Shown here one piece after another: positions 7,872 through 15,437 of a stretch of DNA of 36,755 nt. The translations under genes were made by a program, and so were the position numbers. This DNA comes from SURF-43 sp964628985 (GTDB lineage: Bacteria > Chloroflexota > Dehalococcoidia > UBA2979). The stretch is taken from contig CAZVNJ010000020.1 in assembly GCA_964628985.1 (NCBI GenBank), positions 1 through 36,755 of the forward strand, in the 5' to 3' direction. The first letter of the stretch is position 1; each line of letters starts with the position of its first letter. The notes beneath the pieces are model-generated. The model made no database searches. It had not been told where the DNA came from and worked only from the letters and a program-made list of their open reading frames with translations.

Positions 7872-8909
7872 ATGCCACGGACGATCGACCTGCGCTCAGA
7901 CACCGTCACGCGCCCGACACCGGACATGCGCGAGGCGATGGCACGCGCCGAGGTAGGCGACGACATGATGGGAGACGACCCCACGACGCGTGCGCTGGAA
8001 GAGGCGGCCGCCGCCCGAGTCGGCAAGGAGGCCGGCCTCTTCGTCCCCAGCGGCACCATGGGAAACCTCGTCGCTCTCCTCACGCACTGCGTGCAGCGAG
8101 GCGATGAGGCCATCGCCGGGTCTGAGTCCCACATCTGCAACCACGAGGGCATGGGGTCGAGCGCCCTCGGTGGGATCCCGGTCCGCGTCGCCCAGAATGA
8201 CGTGCGCGGCTTCATGCAGCCCGCGGAGTTGAAGGCGCTCGCGCGCCCGTGGCCGCGCACCGTCCTTGCCTGCATCGAAAACACGCACAACCGGTGCGGC
8301 GGTGCGGCCCTCACCGTCACCGAGATGCGGGAGATGACCCGCGCGGCGCACGAGGCCGGCCTGAAGGTCCACGTGGACGGAGCGCGCATCTTCAATGCCG
8401 CTGCCGCACTGGAGACGGATCCGGCCACGTTGGTCGCCGAGGCGGACACCGTCCAGTTCTGCTTTTCGAAGGGCCTCGGTGCTCCAGTCGGTTCAATCCT
8501 GACCGGGCCGCGCGAGTTCATCGACCGTGCGCGGCTGGTCCGTCGGACGGTGGGGGGCTCGATGCGCCAGTCGGGCGTGATTGCTGCGGCGGCACTCTAC
8601 GCGCTGGAGCACCACGTGGAGCGCCTCGGCGATGACCACGCGAACGCGAAGCGCCTGGCCGCCGCCGTCGCGGAGATGCCGCATGTCCGCATGGACCCGG
8701 CCGGGACGGACACGAACATCGTCTTCTTTGACCTCGTCGGGGTGGACGGCCCGGAGTTCCGCGCGCGCCTTGCAGCGGAGGGTGTCCTGTGCTCGGGCAC
8801 CTCGCCCACCCGCATCCGCATGGTCACCCACCTCGACGTGAGCGCTGAAGACATCGACGCCGCGATCCCGGTGATCGCCCGTGTCCTTGAGGGGCTGCCC
8901 GCAGCGTGA
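7872..8909 (+). CDS. ltaE: Low-specificity threonine aldolase
   Basis: 345 aa, standard length for the PLP-dependent beta-eliminating lyase family (fold type I). It cleaves L-threonine or L-allo-threonine to glycine and acetaldehyde. The sequence opens with the diagnostic IDLRSDTVTRPTPDMREAM, continues with VGDDMMGDDPTTRALEE and GLFVPSGTMGN. It then has ENTHNRCGGAAL, HVDGARIFNAA (the Asp that contacts PLP) and CFSKGLGAPVGS with the PLP lysine K200. GGSMRQSGVIAAAALYAL follows. The ATG at 7872 has GAGGA a few bases upstream; a TACGCT hexamer about 25 bases further up could be its -10. The stop overlaps the GTG of the next gene by four bases (GTGA), so the lipoprotein gene is coupled to it. Confidence 0.95.
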   Translation: MPRTIDLRSDTVTRPTPDMREAMARAEVGDDMMGDDPTTRALEEAAAARVGKEAGLFVPSGTMGNLVALLTHCVQRGDEAIAGSESHICNHEGMGSSALGGIPVRVAQNDVRGFMQPAELKALARPWPRTVLACIENTHNRCGGAALTVTEMREMTRAAHEAGLKVHVDGARIFNAAAALETDPATLVAEADTVQFCFSKGLGAPVGSILTGPREFIDRARLVRRTVGGSMRQSGVIAAAALYALEHHVERLGDDHANAKRLAAAVAEMPHVRMDPAGTDTNIVFFDLVGVDGPEFRARLAAEGVLCSGTSPTRIRMVTHLDVSAEDIDAAIPVIARVLEGLPAA

Positions 8910-9679
8910 TCCGATCCCCACGCCGCGCCCTCGTGCTCGCCTGCGCCGCCGCCGCCCTGGCGCTGGTGGCCTGCGCCGGGGCGAGCCCGAGCGGCGACAC
9001 TGAGGATGTGGTGACGCAGATCCCGTTCGGCCCCGGCGAACGCCTCGTCTATGCCATTCGCAACGAGGCTGGCACGCGCCTCGGTACCGGCACCTTCAGC
9101 GTCGTCGGCCAGGATGGCCGTCTGTCGCTCCGCCAGGAGTACGAGGAGGCTGCTCCGCCTCCCGGCATGCCACCGAACAGCGATGCGGGAGCCGTGGAAG
9201 TGGACCCCACGACGCTGAAGCCGCTTTCCGGCTCGCGGCAGATCGAGCGGCGTGTGGGCAACCAGGCCCCCACCGATGGCTACACCTGGACCTATGGCGA
9301 GTCCAACGGGAAGGATGTCCTGCGCTCGAACGTCATCAAACACGATGGGAAGCCTTCGATGAAGGACATCACACTCCGCGCCCACTACTACGACAACGAG
9401 ACCTCACTCTGGCTCTGGCGCACGCTCGCGTTCTCCGAGGGTTACGAGAAGTTCTACGTCTCCGCCAACGCGGTGGAGCAGCAGCAGCACACGGTGAACC
9501 TCAGCATCCGCCAACGTGAGACGGTGGAGGTGCCCGCCGGGACGTTCGAGGCATGGCGGCTGATCTTCCGCAACGGGCGCGCTGTCCGGACCGCGTGGGT
9601 GAACGTAAACGCGCCCCACGAGGTAGTGAAGTGGGACAACGGCGAACTGCTCTTCGTCCTCGAGTCCTCGTCGCGGTAG
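8906..9679 (+). CDS. Lipoprotein, DUF3108-like
   Basis: 257 aa from a GTG that overlaps the aldolase stop by four bases. The N-terminus is a lipoprotein signal: basic start, hydrophobic core, then lipobox LVAC with lipidated C23. The mature part is beta-rich and begins IPFGPGERLVYAIRNEAGTRLGTG. It carries PAGTFEAWRLIFRNG and ends TAWVNVNAPHEVVKWDNGELLFVLES. The order 'FGPGERLVY...VPAGTFEAWRL' resembles DUF3108/YjbI-type envelope proteins, a resemblance recognised by eye only. It probably sits on the outer face of the cytoplasmic membrane. Its pairing with threonine aldolase is positional, with no obvious metabolic link. The gene ends 13 bases before the convergent nuclease gene stops. Confidence 0.8.
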   Translation: MIRSPRRALVLACAAAALALVACAGASPSGDTEDVVTQIPFGPGERLVYAIRNEAGTRLGTGTFSVVGQDGRLSLRQEYEEAAPPPGMPPNSDAGAVEVDPTTLKPLSGSRQIERRVGNQAPTDGYTWTYGESNGKDVLRSNVIKHDGKPSMKDITLRAHYYDNETSLWLWRTLAFSEGYEKFYVSANAVEQQQHTVNLSIRQRETVEVPAGTFEAWRLIFRNGRAVRTAWVNVNAPHEVVKWDNGELLFVLESSSR

Positions 9680-9692
9680 ACACTCTCCAGGG

Positions 9693-10295
9693 CTACGAGC
9701 CGCCCCAGAGGCACCCCGTCTTCGCCGCGCGCGCCGCTCCCTCCAGCGACACGAGGGCGTCCCGCTGCGATCCGTCCTCGCGCCACGCCAGCGCCAGCCC
9801 CTCGCGCACGAGTGCCGCATCGATCGACTCACCTCGGGCCGTGTACACGTAGCGCAGTTCCCGGTCATAGCGGTCGCGCAGTCGAGCGTCCGGCAGCAGT
9901 TGCACCTGTGACCCTGCGAGGGCGCGGGTGCGGTCCGTCGCTTCCGCGAAGCACCGGTCTCCGCGCTCTGGCGTGTCCACGCCGTACAGCCGAACGCGCA
10001 GCTCAGTCTGCGCCGCGCGGACGTCGATCGTGTCACCGTCGACGATGCGGACGACATCGACGAGCAGCGCGCCGGGCACGGTCACTGCGCCGGCCGGTGC
10101 AGGCTCATCGCCTCGCGTGAGGGCTGCCGCCACGAGTGAGACGATCGCGACCAGCACCGCCACAGCGAGGAACGCCTTGGAGAGCGACTTCTGTCGCATC
10201 AGTTCACGCGTGGTCAGTGTGATCGGGTCGGGCCGCCGCCGAGGCGGCCGCGTCCGGCCGCCGCGCTTGCTGTGGAACGGCGGCAGTTTCGACAT
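9693..10295 (-). CDS. Membrane-tethered thermonuclease-family protein
   Basis: 200 aa. The ATG at 10295 overlaps the upstream gene's TGA by one base (TGATG), so it is translationally coupled. There is a basic cytoplasmic N-terminus (residues 1-40), one membrane helix at about 41-60 (AFLAVAVLVAIVSLVAAALT), and then an SNase domain outside. All catalytic residues of staphylococcal nuclease are present: D86 and D88 in RIVDGDTI, R102, D107 and E110 in RLYGVDTPE, and R145 in RYDRELRYVY. A Ca2+-dependent nuclease held at the outer membrane face is expected, cleaving single- or double-stranded nucleic acid. The type II anchor differs from secreted family members with cleavable signals. An ATG at 10199 is a less likely internal start. 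Its role is unknown; DNA uptake or scavenging is possible. Confidence 0.9.
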   Translation of the reverse strand: MSKLPPFHSKRGGRTRPPRRRPDPITLTTRELMRQKSLSKAFLAVAVLVAIVSLVAAALTRGDEPAPAGAVTVPGALLVDVVRIVDGDTIDVRAAQTELRVRLYGVDTPERGDRCFAEATDRTRALAGSQVQLLPDARLRDRYDRELRYVYTARGESIDAALVREGLALAWREDGSQRDALVSLEGAARAAKTGCLWGGS

Positions 10296-10903
10296 CAAGC
10301 AGCGCGCCCCTCGAGGTGGACGAAGCCCTCCACGATGAGCGGTGCCAGCTCGCCCCAGGCTGACCGTGTCGCGGCAAGCGCCGTGAGGAACCCCTCGACC
10401 TCGTCCGACCGTAACGCCACCAGCCCCCCGGCGCGGTACCGGTCGCGCTCCTCGAAGGTAGGCCCGGCGGCGGGCGCGCCAGGTAGCGACTCGACCGCAT
10501 GCACGAGGTCACGCACCTGCCACTCGTACAGCGTCTCCGCGTCACGCAGTCCGAACACCCACAGGGCCGCCACGTCCGCAGGCGGCGGTGCATCGGTCTC
10601 CACGCCCGCGCTCCACATTCCCTGGATGCAGGGGGCCAGCCCGCGCATGACGAAGGACATGTGCGGCGAGGACGCCGCGAATGGCTCGAGCGCCGCGCGT
10701 CCGTCGAGCCACGTTGCTGCCACCACCAACCCGCCCTCCGCGCCGCAGAGGACCCGTCGCGCTCCGGGCGCCGCGTCCATCGCCCGCGCCAGTTCAAGGG
10801 CCTTCGAGACCGCCTCGGCAGACGCGCCCGTCCGCACGGTCGCGCAGACGACGTGCACGACGCGCGGCTCAGGGGCGGGCGAGGGTGACGTCGGCCCTGG
10901 CAT
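10295..10903 (-). CDS. Protein of unknown function, coupled to the nuclease
   Basis: 202 aa, beginning MPGPTSPSPAPEPRVVHVVC. After a Pro/Ser-rich start it reads like two ferredoxin-like or ABM-type halves. The first is RVVHVVCATVRTGASAEAV through GLVVAATWLDGRAALEPF; the second contains VFGLRDAETLYEWQVRDLVHAVESL and YRAGGLVALRSDEVEGFL. I do not recognise a specific family. No signal peptide or membrane segment is visible. Its stop overlaps the start of the membrane nuclease by one base, so the two are co-translated. The ATG at 10903 lies 6 bases from a TACAGT -10 box, implying a leaderless message. Confidence 0.75.
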   Translation of the reverse strand: MPGPTSPSPAPEPRVVHVVCATVRTGASAEAVSKALELARAMDAAPGARRVLCGAEGGLVVAATWLDGRAALEPFAASSPHMSFVMRGLAPCIQGMWSAGVETDAPPPADVAALWVFGLRDAETLYEWQVRDLVHAVESLPGAPAAGPTFEERDRYRAGGLVALRSDEVEGFLTALAATRSAWGELAPLIVEGFVHLEGRAA

Positions 10904-10909
10904 GACACA

Positions 10910-10915
10910 ACTGTA
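10910..10915 (-). promoter_or_regulatory. -10 box TACAGT (minus), leaderless start at 10903
   Basis: Read on the minus strand, TACAGT is followed by six bases and then the ATG at 10903. With a 17-base spacer its -35 would fall on 10933-10938, the same bases used by the divergent plus-strand promoter. Confidence 0.5.
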
Positions 10916-10955
10916 GTGCTGGGCGGCCGTGGGCTCTGCGGGGCTGCCCGAGTGC

Positions 10956-10961
10956 TACGCT
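10956..10961 (+). promoter_or_regulatory. -10 box TACGCT, leaderless GTG start at 10970
   Basis: TACGCT is followed by eight bases and then a GTG at 10970 in frame with the DUF2306 gene. With a 17-base spacer the -35 would fall on 10933-10938. Confidence 0.45.
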
Positions 10962-10969
10962 CCGTCGCC

Positions 10970-11626
10970 GTGGGGGCCACGATGGAGTCACGGGCGGCGC
11001 GCGCCGGGTGGGCGTTCATGGTGCTGGGGGCGGTGCTCACCGTCCTCGTCTCTGTCCGCTATTCCACTCTCAATCCAGAAACGTACTTCCCGCGCCAGCG
11101 GGCGGTGTACGAGGCGAACACCGCGGCGCTGCTCGTCCACATCGCAGCCATCATGGTCGCGCTGCTTCTCGGGCCGCTGCAGTTCCTGCGCGGCTTCAGG
11201 GCCCGGCGGCGCACGTGGCACCGCGCCAGCGGACGCGTGTTCATCGTGGCCGCACTGGTGGGGAGCCTTGCCGGCCTCTACATCGCACCGAAGTCAGCAT
11301 CCGGCGTGGTCTCCGATGTGGCCTTCACGTGGTTGGCGCTGATCACGGTGGTCGCTGTGGTGCAGGCGTTCCGTGCGATCAGGGCCGGACGCGTGCAGGC
11401 GCACCGAGAGTGGATGACCCGCGCCTACGCGCTCGTCTTCGCGGGCGTCACGCTTCGGCTCTACCTCCCGGTGCTGGAGATGCTGATGGGCGAGCAGGAC
11501 GGATACGCCCTCGTCTCCTGGCTCGCCTGGGTCCCGAACCTGCTCGTGGCGGAGTGGATGGTGCGCCGGCAGCGGCGGCAGCCGACCACTGAGGCGCGGG
11601 GCAGGGCGGTTGCTCTTTCTGCGTGA
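10970..11626 (+). CDS. DUF2306 family membrane protein
   Basis: About 218 aa from a GTG at 10970 (an ATG at 10982 would give MESRAARAGW). The GTG is preferred because a -10 box ends eight bases before it. Several hydrophobic segments are visible: WAFMVLGAVLTVLVSVRY, LLVHIAAIMVALLLGPLQFL, VFIVAALVGSLAGLYIAP, FTWLALITVVAVVQAF, YALVFAGVTLRLYLPVLEM. The DUF2306 pattern is clear: H in LLVHIAAIM, GPLQFLRGFRARRRTWHRASGRVFI, and QAHREWMTRAYALVFAGVTLRL. The conserved His residues could bind haem or metal, but the family's function is not established. It is transcribed divergently from the nuclease operon and lies 36 bases before polA. Confidence 0.88.
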   Translation: MGATMESRAARAGWAFMVLGAVLTVLVSVRYSTLNPETYFPRQRAVYEANTAALLVHIAAIMVALLLGPLQFLRGFRARRRTWHRASGRVFIVAALVGSLAGLYIAPKSASGVVSDVAFTWLALITVVAVVQAFRAIRAGRVQAHREWMTRAYALVFAGVTLRLYLPVLEMLMGEQDGYALVSWLAWVPNLLVAEWMVRRQRRQPTTEARGRAVALSA

Positions 11627-11648
11627 CATAACGCTGCGACCACGGCGG

Positions 11649-11654
11649 TATACT
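11649..11654 (+). promoter_or_regulatory. -10 box TATACT, leaderless polA start at 11663
   Basis: TATACT matches five of six consensus bases and ends eight bases before the polA ATG, with no Shine-Dalgarno between. A GTGACA lies about 20 bases upstream, too far for a good -35. Confidence 0.5.
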
Positions 11655-11662
11655 CGCTCCCC

Positions 11663-14518
11663 ATGACTCCTGCGCGCGCTTCGAAGGATCCCCCTGCGGC
11701 GACGCCCCCGGCAGGGGAGGGAGCCGCGCGGCCGCTGATCGTGCTGCTGGATTCGCACGGCATCATCTTCCGCTCCTACTTCGCGCTGCGGGACGTGCTG
11801 ACGGTGCGGCACACGGGGGAGCCGATCGCCGCTGTCTTCGGCTACGCGAACACGCTGCTCTCGGTCCTCACCGAACTGCATCCCACCTACGTCATCGCCG
11901 CGTGGGACGCCTCCGAGGCGACCTTCCGCAAGGAGAAGGACGATCGCTACAAGGCGCAGCGCGAGGCCACCCCGGACGACTTGCTTCCGCAGTTCGCCCG
12001 TGTCCGTTCGATCCTGGACGCCTTCCGCATCCCGGTGGTGGAGAAGGTGGGCTATGAGGCAGACGATGTCCTCGGCACCCTCGCGCAGCAGGCGCGCGAG
12101 CAAGGCCTCGATGTCGTCATCGTCACCCTCGACACCGACATCGTGCAGTTGGTGCAGCCCGGGGTGCGCGTCTGGATGTACCGGCCGTACCAGCGCGACT
12201 ACGTGATGTACGACACCGAGGGCGTGATCGAGCGCTGGGGCTTCGAGCCGAAGCGCATGATCGACTACAAGGCGCTCACCGGTGACACCTCAGACAACAT
12301 CCCAGGCGTCAAGGGGATCGGCGAGAAGGGGGCGAAGGCGCTCATCGCCCAGTACGGCAGCGTCGACGAGATGCTGGAGCACATCCAGGAGATCGAGCCG
12401 AAGCGCACGCGGACCGCGCTGGAGCAGGGCGCCGCTGACGCCCTCCACTCACGCGAGATGGCCACCATCGTCTGCGATGTGCCCGGCGTGATGCTGGACC
12501 TCGACGCCGCGCTGCTGCGTGACTACGACCGCGAGCGCGTCGAGGAACTCTTCCGCGAACTCGAGTTCCGCTCCCTCATCCCGCGCCTCCCGGCAGGCCG
12601 CCTGATCGAGGCGCCACTGGGGACCGAGGTCCCGGCTGCCGCCCCGAAGCCTGCCGCCACACTCGACGGGGAGTACGACGTCGTGACGGACGCCGCGGGG
12701 CTCGCGAAGGTCGTCGCCGCCGTCCGTGCCTCGGGCAGCATGGCCATCGAGGTCGTCGCGGACGAGTCGCACCCAATGCGGGCAGCGGACACGCTCGTCG
12801 GCATCGCGATCAGCCCTGCCGAAGGGGTCGCTTCTTACATCCCGTTCGGCCACCGCGCGATGGGGCAGGGTTCGCTGTTGGACGCGGGCCCGGCCGCGCC
12901 CGCGCAACTGGACCGCGCCCAGGTGTTCGAGGCGCTCGCGCCGCTCTTTGCAGACCCCGCCATCCGCCGATCCGGCCACGACACGAAGTTCGCGGCGATC
13001 GCCCTCGCTGAGGCCGACCCGCGACTGGAGGTCGGGCACATCGATTTCGACACGCAGGTGGCGGCCTACCTCCTTGGTGACTCCAACATGTCGCTGGCGC
13101 GCGTCGCGCACACGCGACTCGAACTCGACCTACCGGAACCGGAGACGGTGGTCGGCAAGGGCGCCAAGGCCATCGCGTTCTCGGCGGCGCCCGTCGAGGC
13201 CGTCGGCCGCTATGCCACCGCGAATGTCGACGCGTTGCAGCGGTCGATCGCGCCGCTCCGCAGCGAACTCGAGCGCGACCAACTCGAGACCGTGTTCCGA
13301 GAGATCGACCTCCCGCACGTGCCGGTGCTGGCGCGCATGGAGCGCTTCGGAGTCGCGCTTGACCTCGATGTCCTGCGAGAGATGGATCGCGACCTCTCCG
13401 GCCGTATCACCGCCGCTGAGCGTGCCGTCTACGACGCCGTGGGGCACGAGGTGCGCATCGGCTCGCCCCTCGAACTCTCCGCGCTGCTGTTCGAGGAACT
13501 CGGGCTGCCGAAGACCCGCAAGACGAAGACCGGCTACACCACGGACGCCGACGCACTCGAACCATTGCGCGTCCTGCACCCTGTGGTGGATGCGATCCTC
13601 AACTGGCGCGAACTGACCAAGATCAAGTCGACCTATGTGGATACGCTGCCTTCCCAGGTGAACCCGCGCACCCATCGCGTGCACTCGGTCTTCTCGCAGA
13701 CGACCGCCGCCACCGGCCGGCTCTCCTCGAACGATCCCAACCTCCAGAACATCCCCGTGCGCAGCGAGGTGGGCAACCTGGTCCGCCGCGCCTTCGTCGC
13801 GCGCGACTGTGGCGACGACCCGGTCTACCTCTCGATCGACTACTCCCAGATCGAGTTGCGCGTCCTCGCGCACATCGCCGGCGACGAGGCGCTGCGCGAG
13901 GCGTTCCTTGCGAAGAAGGACATCCACCGCTCCACCGCCGCGCTCGTCTTCAAGAAGGGTGAATCCGAGGTCACCTCAGAGGACCGGCGCCGCGCCAAGG
14001 TCTTCAACTTCGGCGTCCTCTACGGCCTCACCGCCTTCGGCATGTCGACGCGCGAGGGCATCCCGCGCGACGAGTCCGAGGCGTTCATCGCCGGCTACTT
14101 CGCCGCCTACCCGAAGGTGAAGGAGTGGCGCGAGCGCACTGTCGAGGAGGCACGCACGAAGGGGTATGCCGAGACCCTCGCTGGCCGCCGCCGCTACATC
14201 CCGGAACTGCGCTCGCAGAACCGCGTCGTCCGGCAGGCCGCCGAGCGCATCGCGATGAATATGCCGATCCAGGGCACCGCCAGCGACATCATCAAGATCG
14301 CCATGAACCGCATCGACCCGGAACTCGCCGCCCGCCGCGCAAAAGGCGCGAAGGCACGCATGCTCCTCCAGGTCCACGACGAATTGATCTTCGAACTCCC
14401 GCGCGCGGAACTGGACGACATGCGGGAGATCGCCCACCGGCTGATGCCCTCCATCGAACTCGCCGTGCCGCTCGACCTCGAAGAGAAGGTCGGCACCAAC
14501 TGGGGCGCCCTCGAGTAG
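11663..14518 (+). CDS. polA: DNA polymerase I
   Basis: 951 aa, full length for PolA, the enzyme that fills gaps in repair and removes RNA primers. The 5'-nuclease domain (about 24-315) has LLDSHGIIFRSY, GYEADDVLG (130-138), TLDTDIVQL and GDTSDNIPGVKGIGEKGA. The 3'-5' exonuclease domain (about 335-530) looks degenerate: the first acidic motif reads AIEVVADES (361-369) instead of DTET, and the second reads GHDTKFAAI with Ala where the catalytic Asp should be. Proofreading is probably lost, as in Taq polymerase. The polymerase domain is intact: motif A DYSQIELR (726-733), motif B RRRAKVFNFGVLYG (775-788, F783 at the Taq F667 position), motif C QVHDE (903-907). mutM follows after 27 bases. Confidence 0.98.
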   Translation: MTPARASKDPPAATPPAGEGAARPLIVLLDSHGIIFRSYFALRDVLTVRHTGEPIAAVFGYANTLLSVLTELHPTYVIAAWDASEATFRKEKDDRYKAQREATPDDLLPQFARVRSILDAFRIPVVEKVGYEADDVLGTLAQQAREQGLDVVIVTLDTDIVQLVQPGVRVWMYRPYQRDYVMYDTEGVIERWGFEPKRMIDYKALTGDTSDNIPGVKGIGEKGAKALIAQYGSVDEMLEHIQEIEPKRTRTALEQGAADALHSREMATIVCDVPGVMLDLDAALLRDYDRERVEELFRELEFRSLIPRLPAGRLIEAPLGTEVPAAAPKPAATLDGEYDVVTDAAGLAKVVAAVRASGSMAIEVVADESHPMRAADTLVGIAISPAEGVASYIPFGHRAMGQGSLLDAGPAAPAQLDRAQVFEALAPLFADPAIRRSGHDTKFAAIALAEADPRLEVGHIDFDTQVAAYLLGDSNMSLARVAHTRLELDLPEPETVVGKGAKAIAFSAAPVEAVGRYATANVDALQRSIAPLRSELERDQLETVFREIDLPHVPVLARMERFGVALDLDVLREMDRDLSGRITAAERAVYDAVGHEVRIGSPLELSALLFEELGLPKTRKTKTGYTTDADALEPLRVLHPVVDAILNWRELTKIKSTYVDTLPSQVNPRTHRVHSVFSQTTAATGRLSSNDPNLQNIPVRSEVGNLVRRAFVARDCGDDPVYLSIDYSQIELRVLAHIAGDEALREAFLAKKDIHRSTAALVFKKGESEVTSEDRRRAKVFNFGVLYGLTAFGMSTREGIPRDESEAFIAGYFAAYPKVKEWRERTVEEARTKGYAETLAGRRRYIPELRSQNRVVRQAAERIAMNMPIQGTASDIIKIAMNRIDPELAARRAKGAKARMLLQVHDELIFELPRAELDDMREIAHRLMPSIELAVPLDLEEKVGTNWGALE

Positions 14519-14545
14519 GGCGGGCCGAGGCGGGACGGTTGCGAC

Positions 14546-15367
14546 GTGCCTGAACTTCCCGAGGTCGAGACGATCCGCCGCGACCTGACGCCACTGCTCG
14601 TCGGCCGCTCGATCACGCGCGTGCGCATCCACGCCGGCGGCGAGCGCCTCGCCGTGACCGACCCGCCGAGGACGCTCGAACGACGCCTGCAGGGCAGGGC
14701 AGTGGCCGCCATTGACCGCCAGGGCAAGTACCTCCTGCTCCGCCTCGACGACGGCTGGACCTGGGTCATCCATCTCCGCATGACCGGCTCGATCGTCCAC
14801 GCGCCCGCAGGAGCGCCCCCAGGACGCTTCGAGCGCGCCCGGGTCGACCTCGACGACGGCTCCACGCTCAGGTTCAACGACATGCGGAAGTTCGGCACCT
14901 GGCACCTCGTCGAGGACGCCGTCGAGGCGATGCCGCACAGCGGCCCGGACGCGTTATCCGATGCGTTCACTCCACAGTGGTTGCTCTCGCGCCTCAAGGG
15001 CCGCCAGACCAGCGTGAAGGCGGTGCTGCTGGACCAGTCCGTGTGCGCCGGCGTCGGCAACATCTATGCCGACGAGGCCTGCTGGATCGCCTCGATCGAC
15101 CCGCGCACCGAGGCGGCTCGGATCGGTCCGGCGCGCGCGAAACGCCTCCACGCCGCGGTGCTTGAGACGCTCGGCGCCTCGCTCTCGGACCGCGGATCCT
15201 CGTTCAGCGACTACCGGGACGGCCTCGGCGCCGAGGGGCTCCACCACGTCCGCGTCCACGTCTTCCGCCGGGAGGGCCAGCCGTGCGAGCGCTGCGGTGC
15301 GACCATCCTCAAGGCACGGGTCGCCGGCCGCGGCACTCACTTCTGCCCCCGCTGCCAGCGGAAGTAG
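14546..15367 (+). CDS. mutM: Formamidopyrimidine-DNA glycosylase (Fpg)
   Basis: 273 aa from a GTG at 14546. It excises 8-oxoguanine and formamidopyrimidines and cuts the abasic site (base-excision repair). After Met removal the catalytic proline is P2 and the acid E3, in the invariant MPELPEVETIRR. K61 is the conserved lysine in RQGKYLLL. HLRMTGS, NDMRKFGTW, and CAGVGNIYADEACW are family signatures. The C-terminal zinc finger is complete: CERCG, then GRGTHFCPRCQ, with two CxxC pairs. It is immediately downstream of polA, and the two probably share a transcript, coupling lesion excision with gap filling. A hairpin terminator follows at 15392-15417. Confidence 0.97.
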   Translation: MPELPEVETIRRDLTPLLVGRSITRVRIHAGGERLAVTDPPRTLERRLQGRAVAAIDRQGKYLLLRLDDGWTWVIHLRMTGSIVHAPAGAPPGRFERARVDLDDGSTLRFNDMRKFGTWHLVEDAVEAMPHSGPDALSDAFTPQWLLSRLKGRQTSVKAVLLDQSVCAGVGNIYADEACWIASIDPRTEAARIGPARAKRLHAAVLETLGASLSDRGSSFSDYRDGLGAEGLHHVRVHVFRREGQPCERCGATILKARVAGRGTHFCPRCQRK

Positions 15368-15391
15368 GCCTCCGAGGCTGCGGATAGCAGA

Positions 15392-15417
15392 AGGGGCGGG
15401 CACCGCTGCCCGCCCCT
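15392..15417. terminator. Bidirectional hairpin between mutM and the Ig-repeat gene
   Basis: A perfect 11-bp stem, AGGGGCGGGCA (15392-15402) with TGCCCGCCCCT (15407-15417), encloses a 4-base loop CCGC. It lies in the 70-base gap between convergent genes, so it could serve both. Neither flank has a long T-run, which lowers certainty that it is intrinsic. Confidence 0.7.
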
Positions 15418-15437
15418 GAACTCTGCGACTCGTCCCG

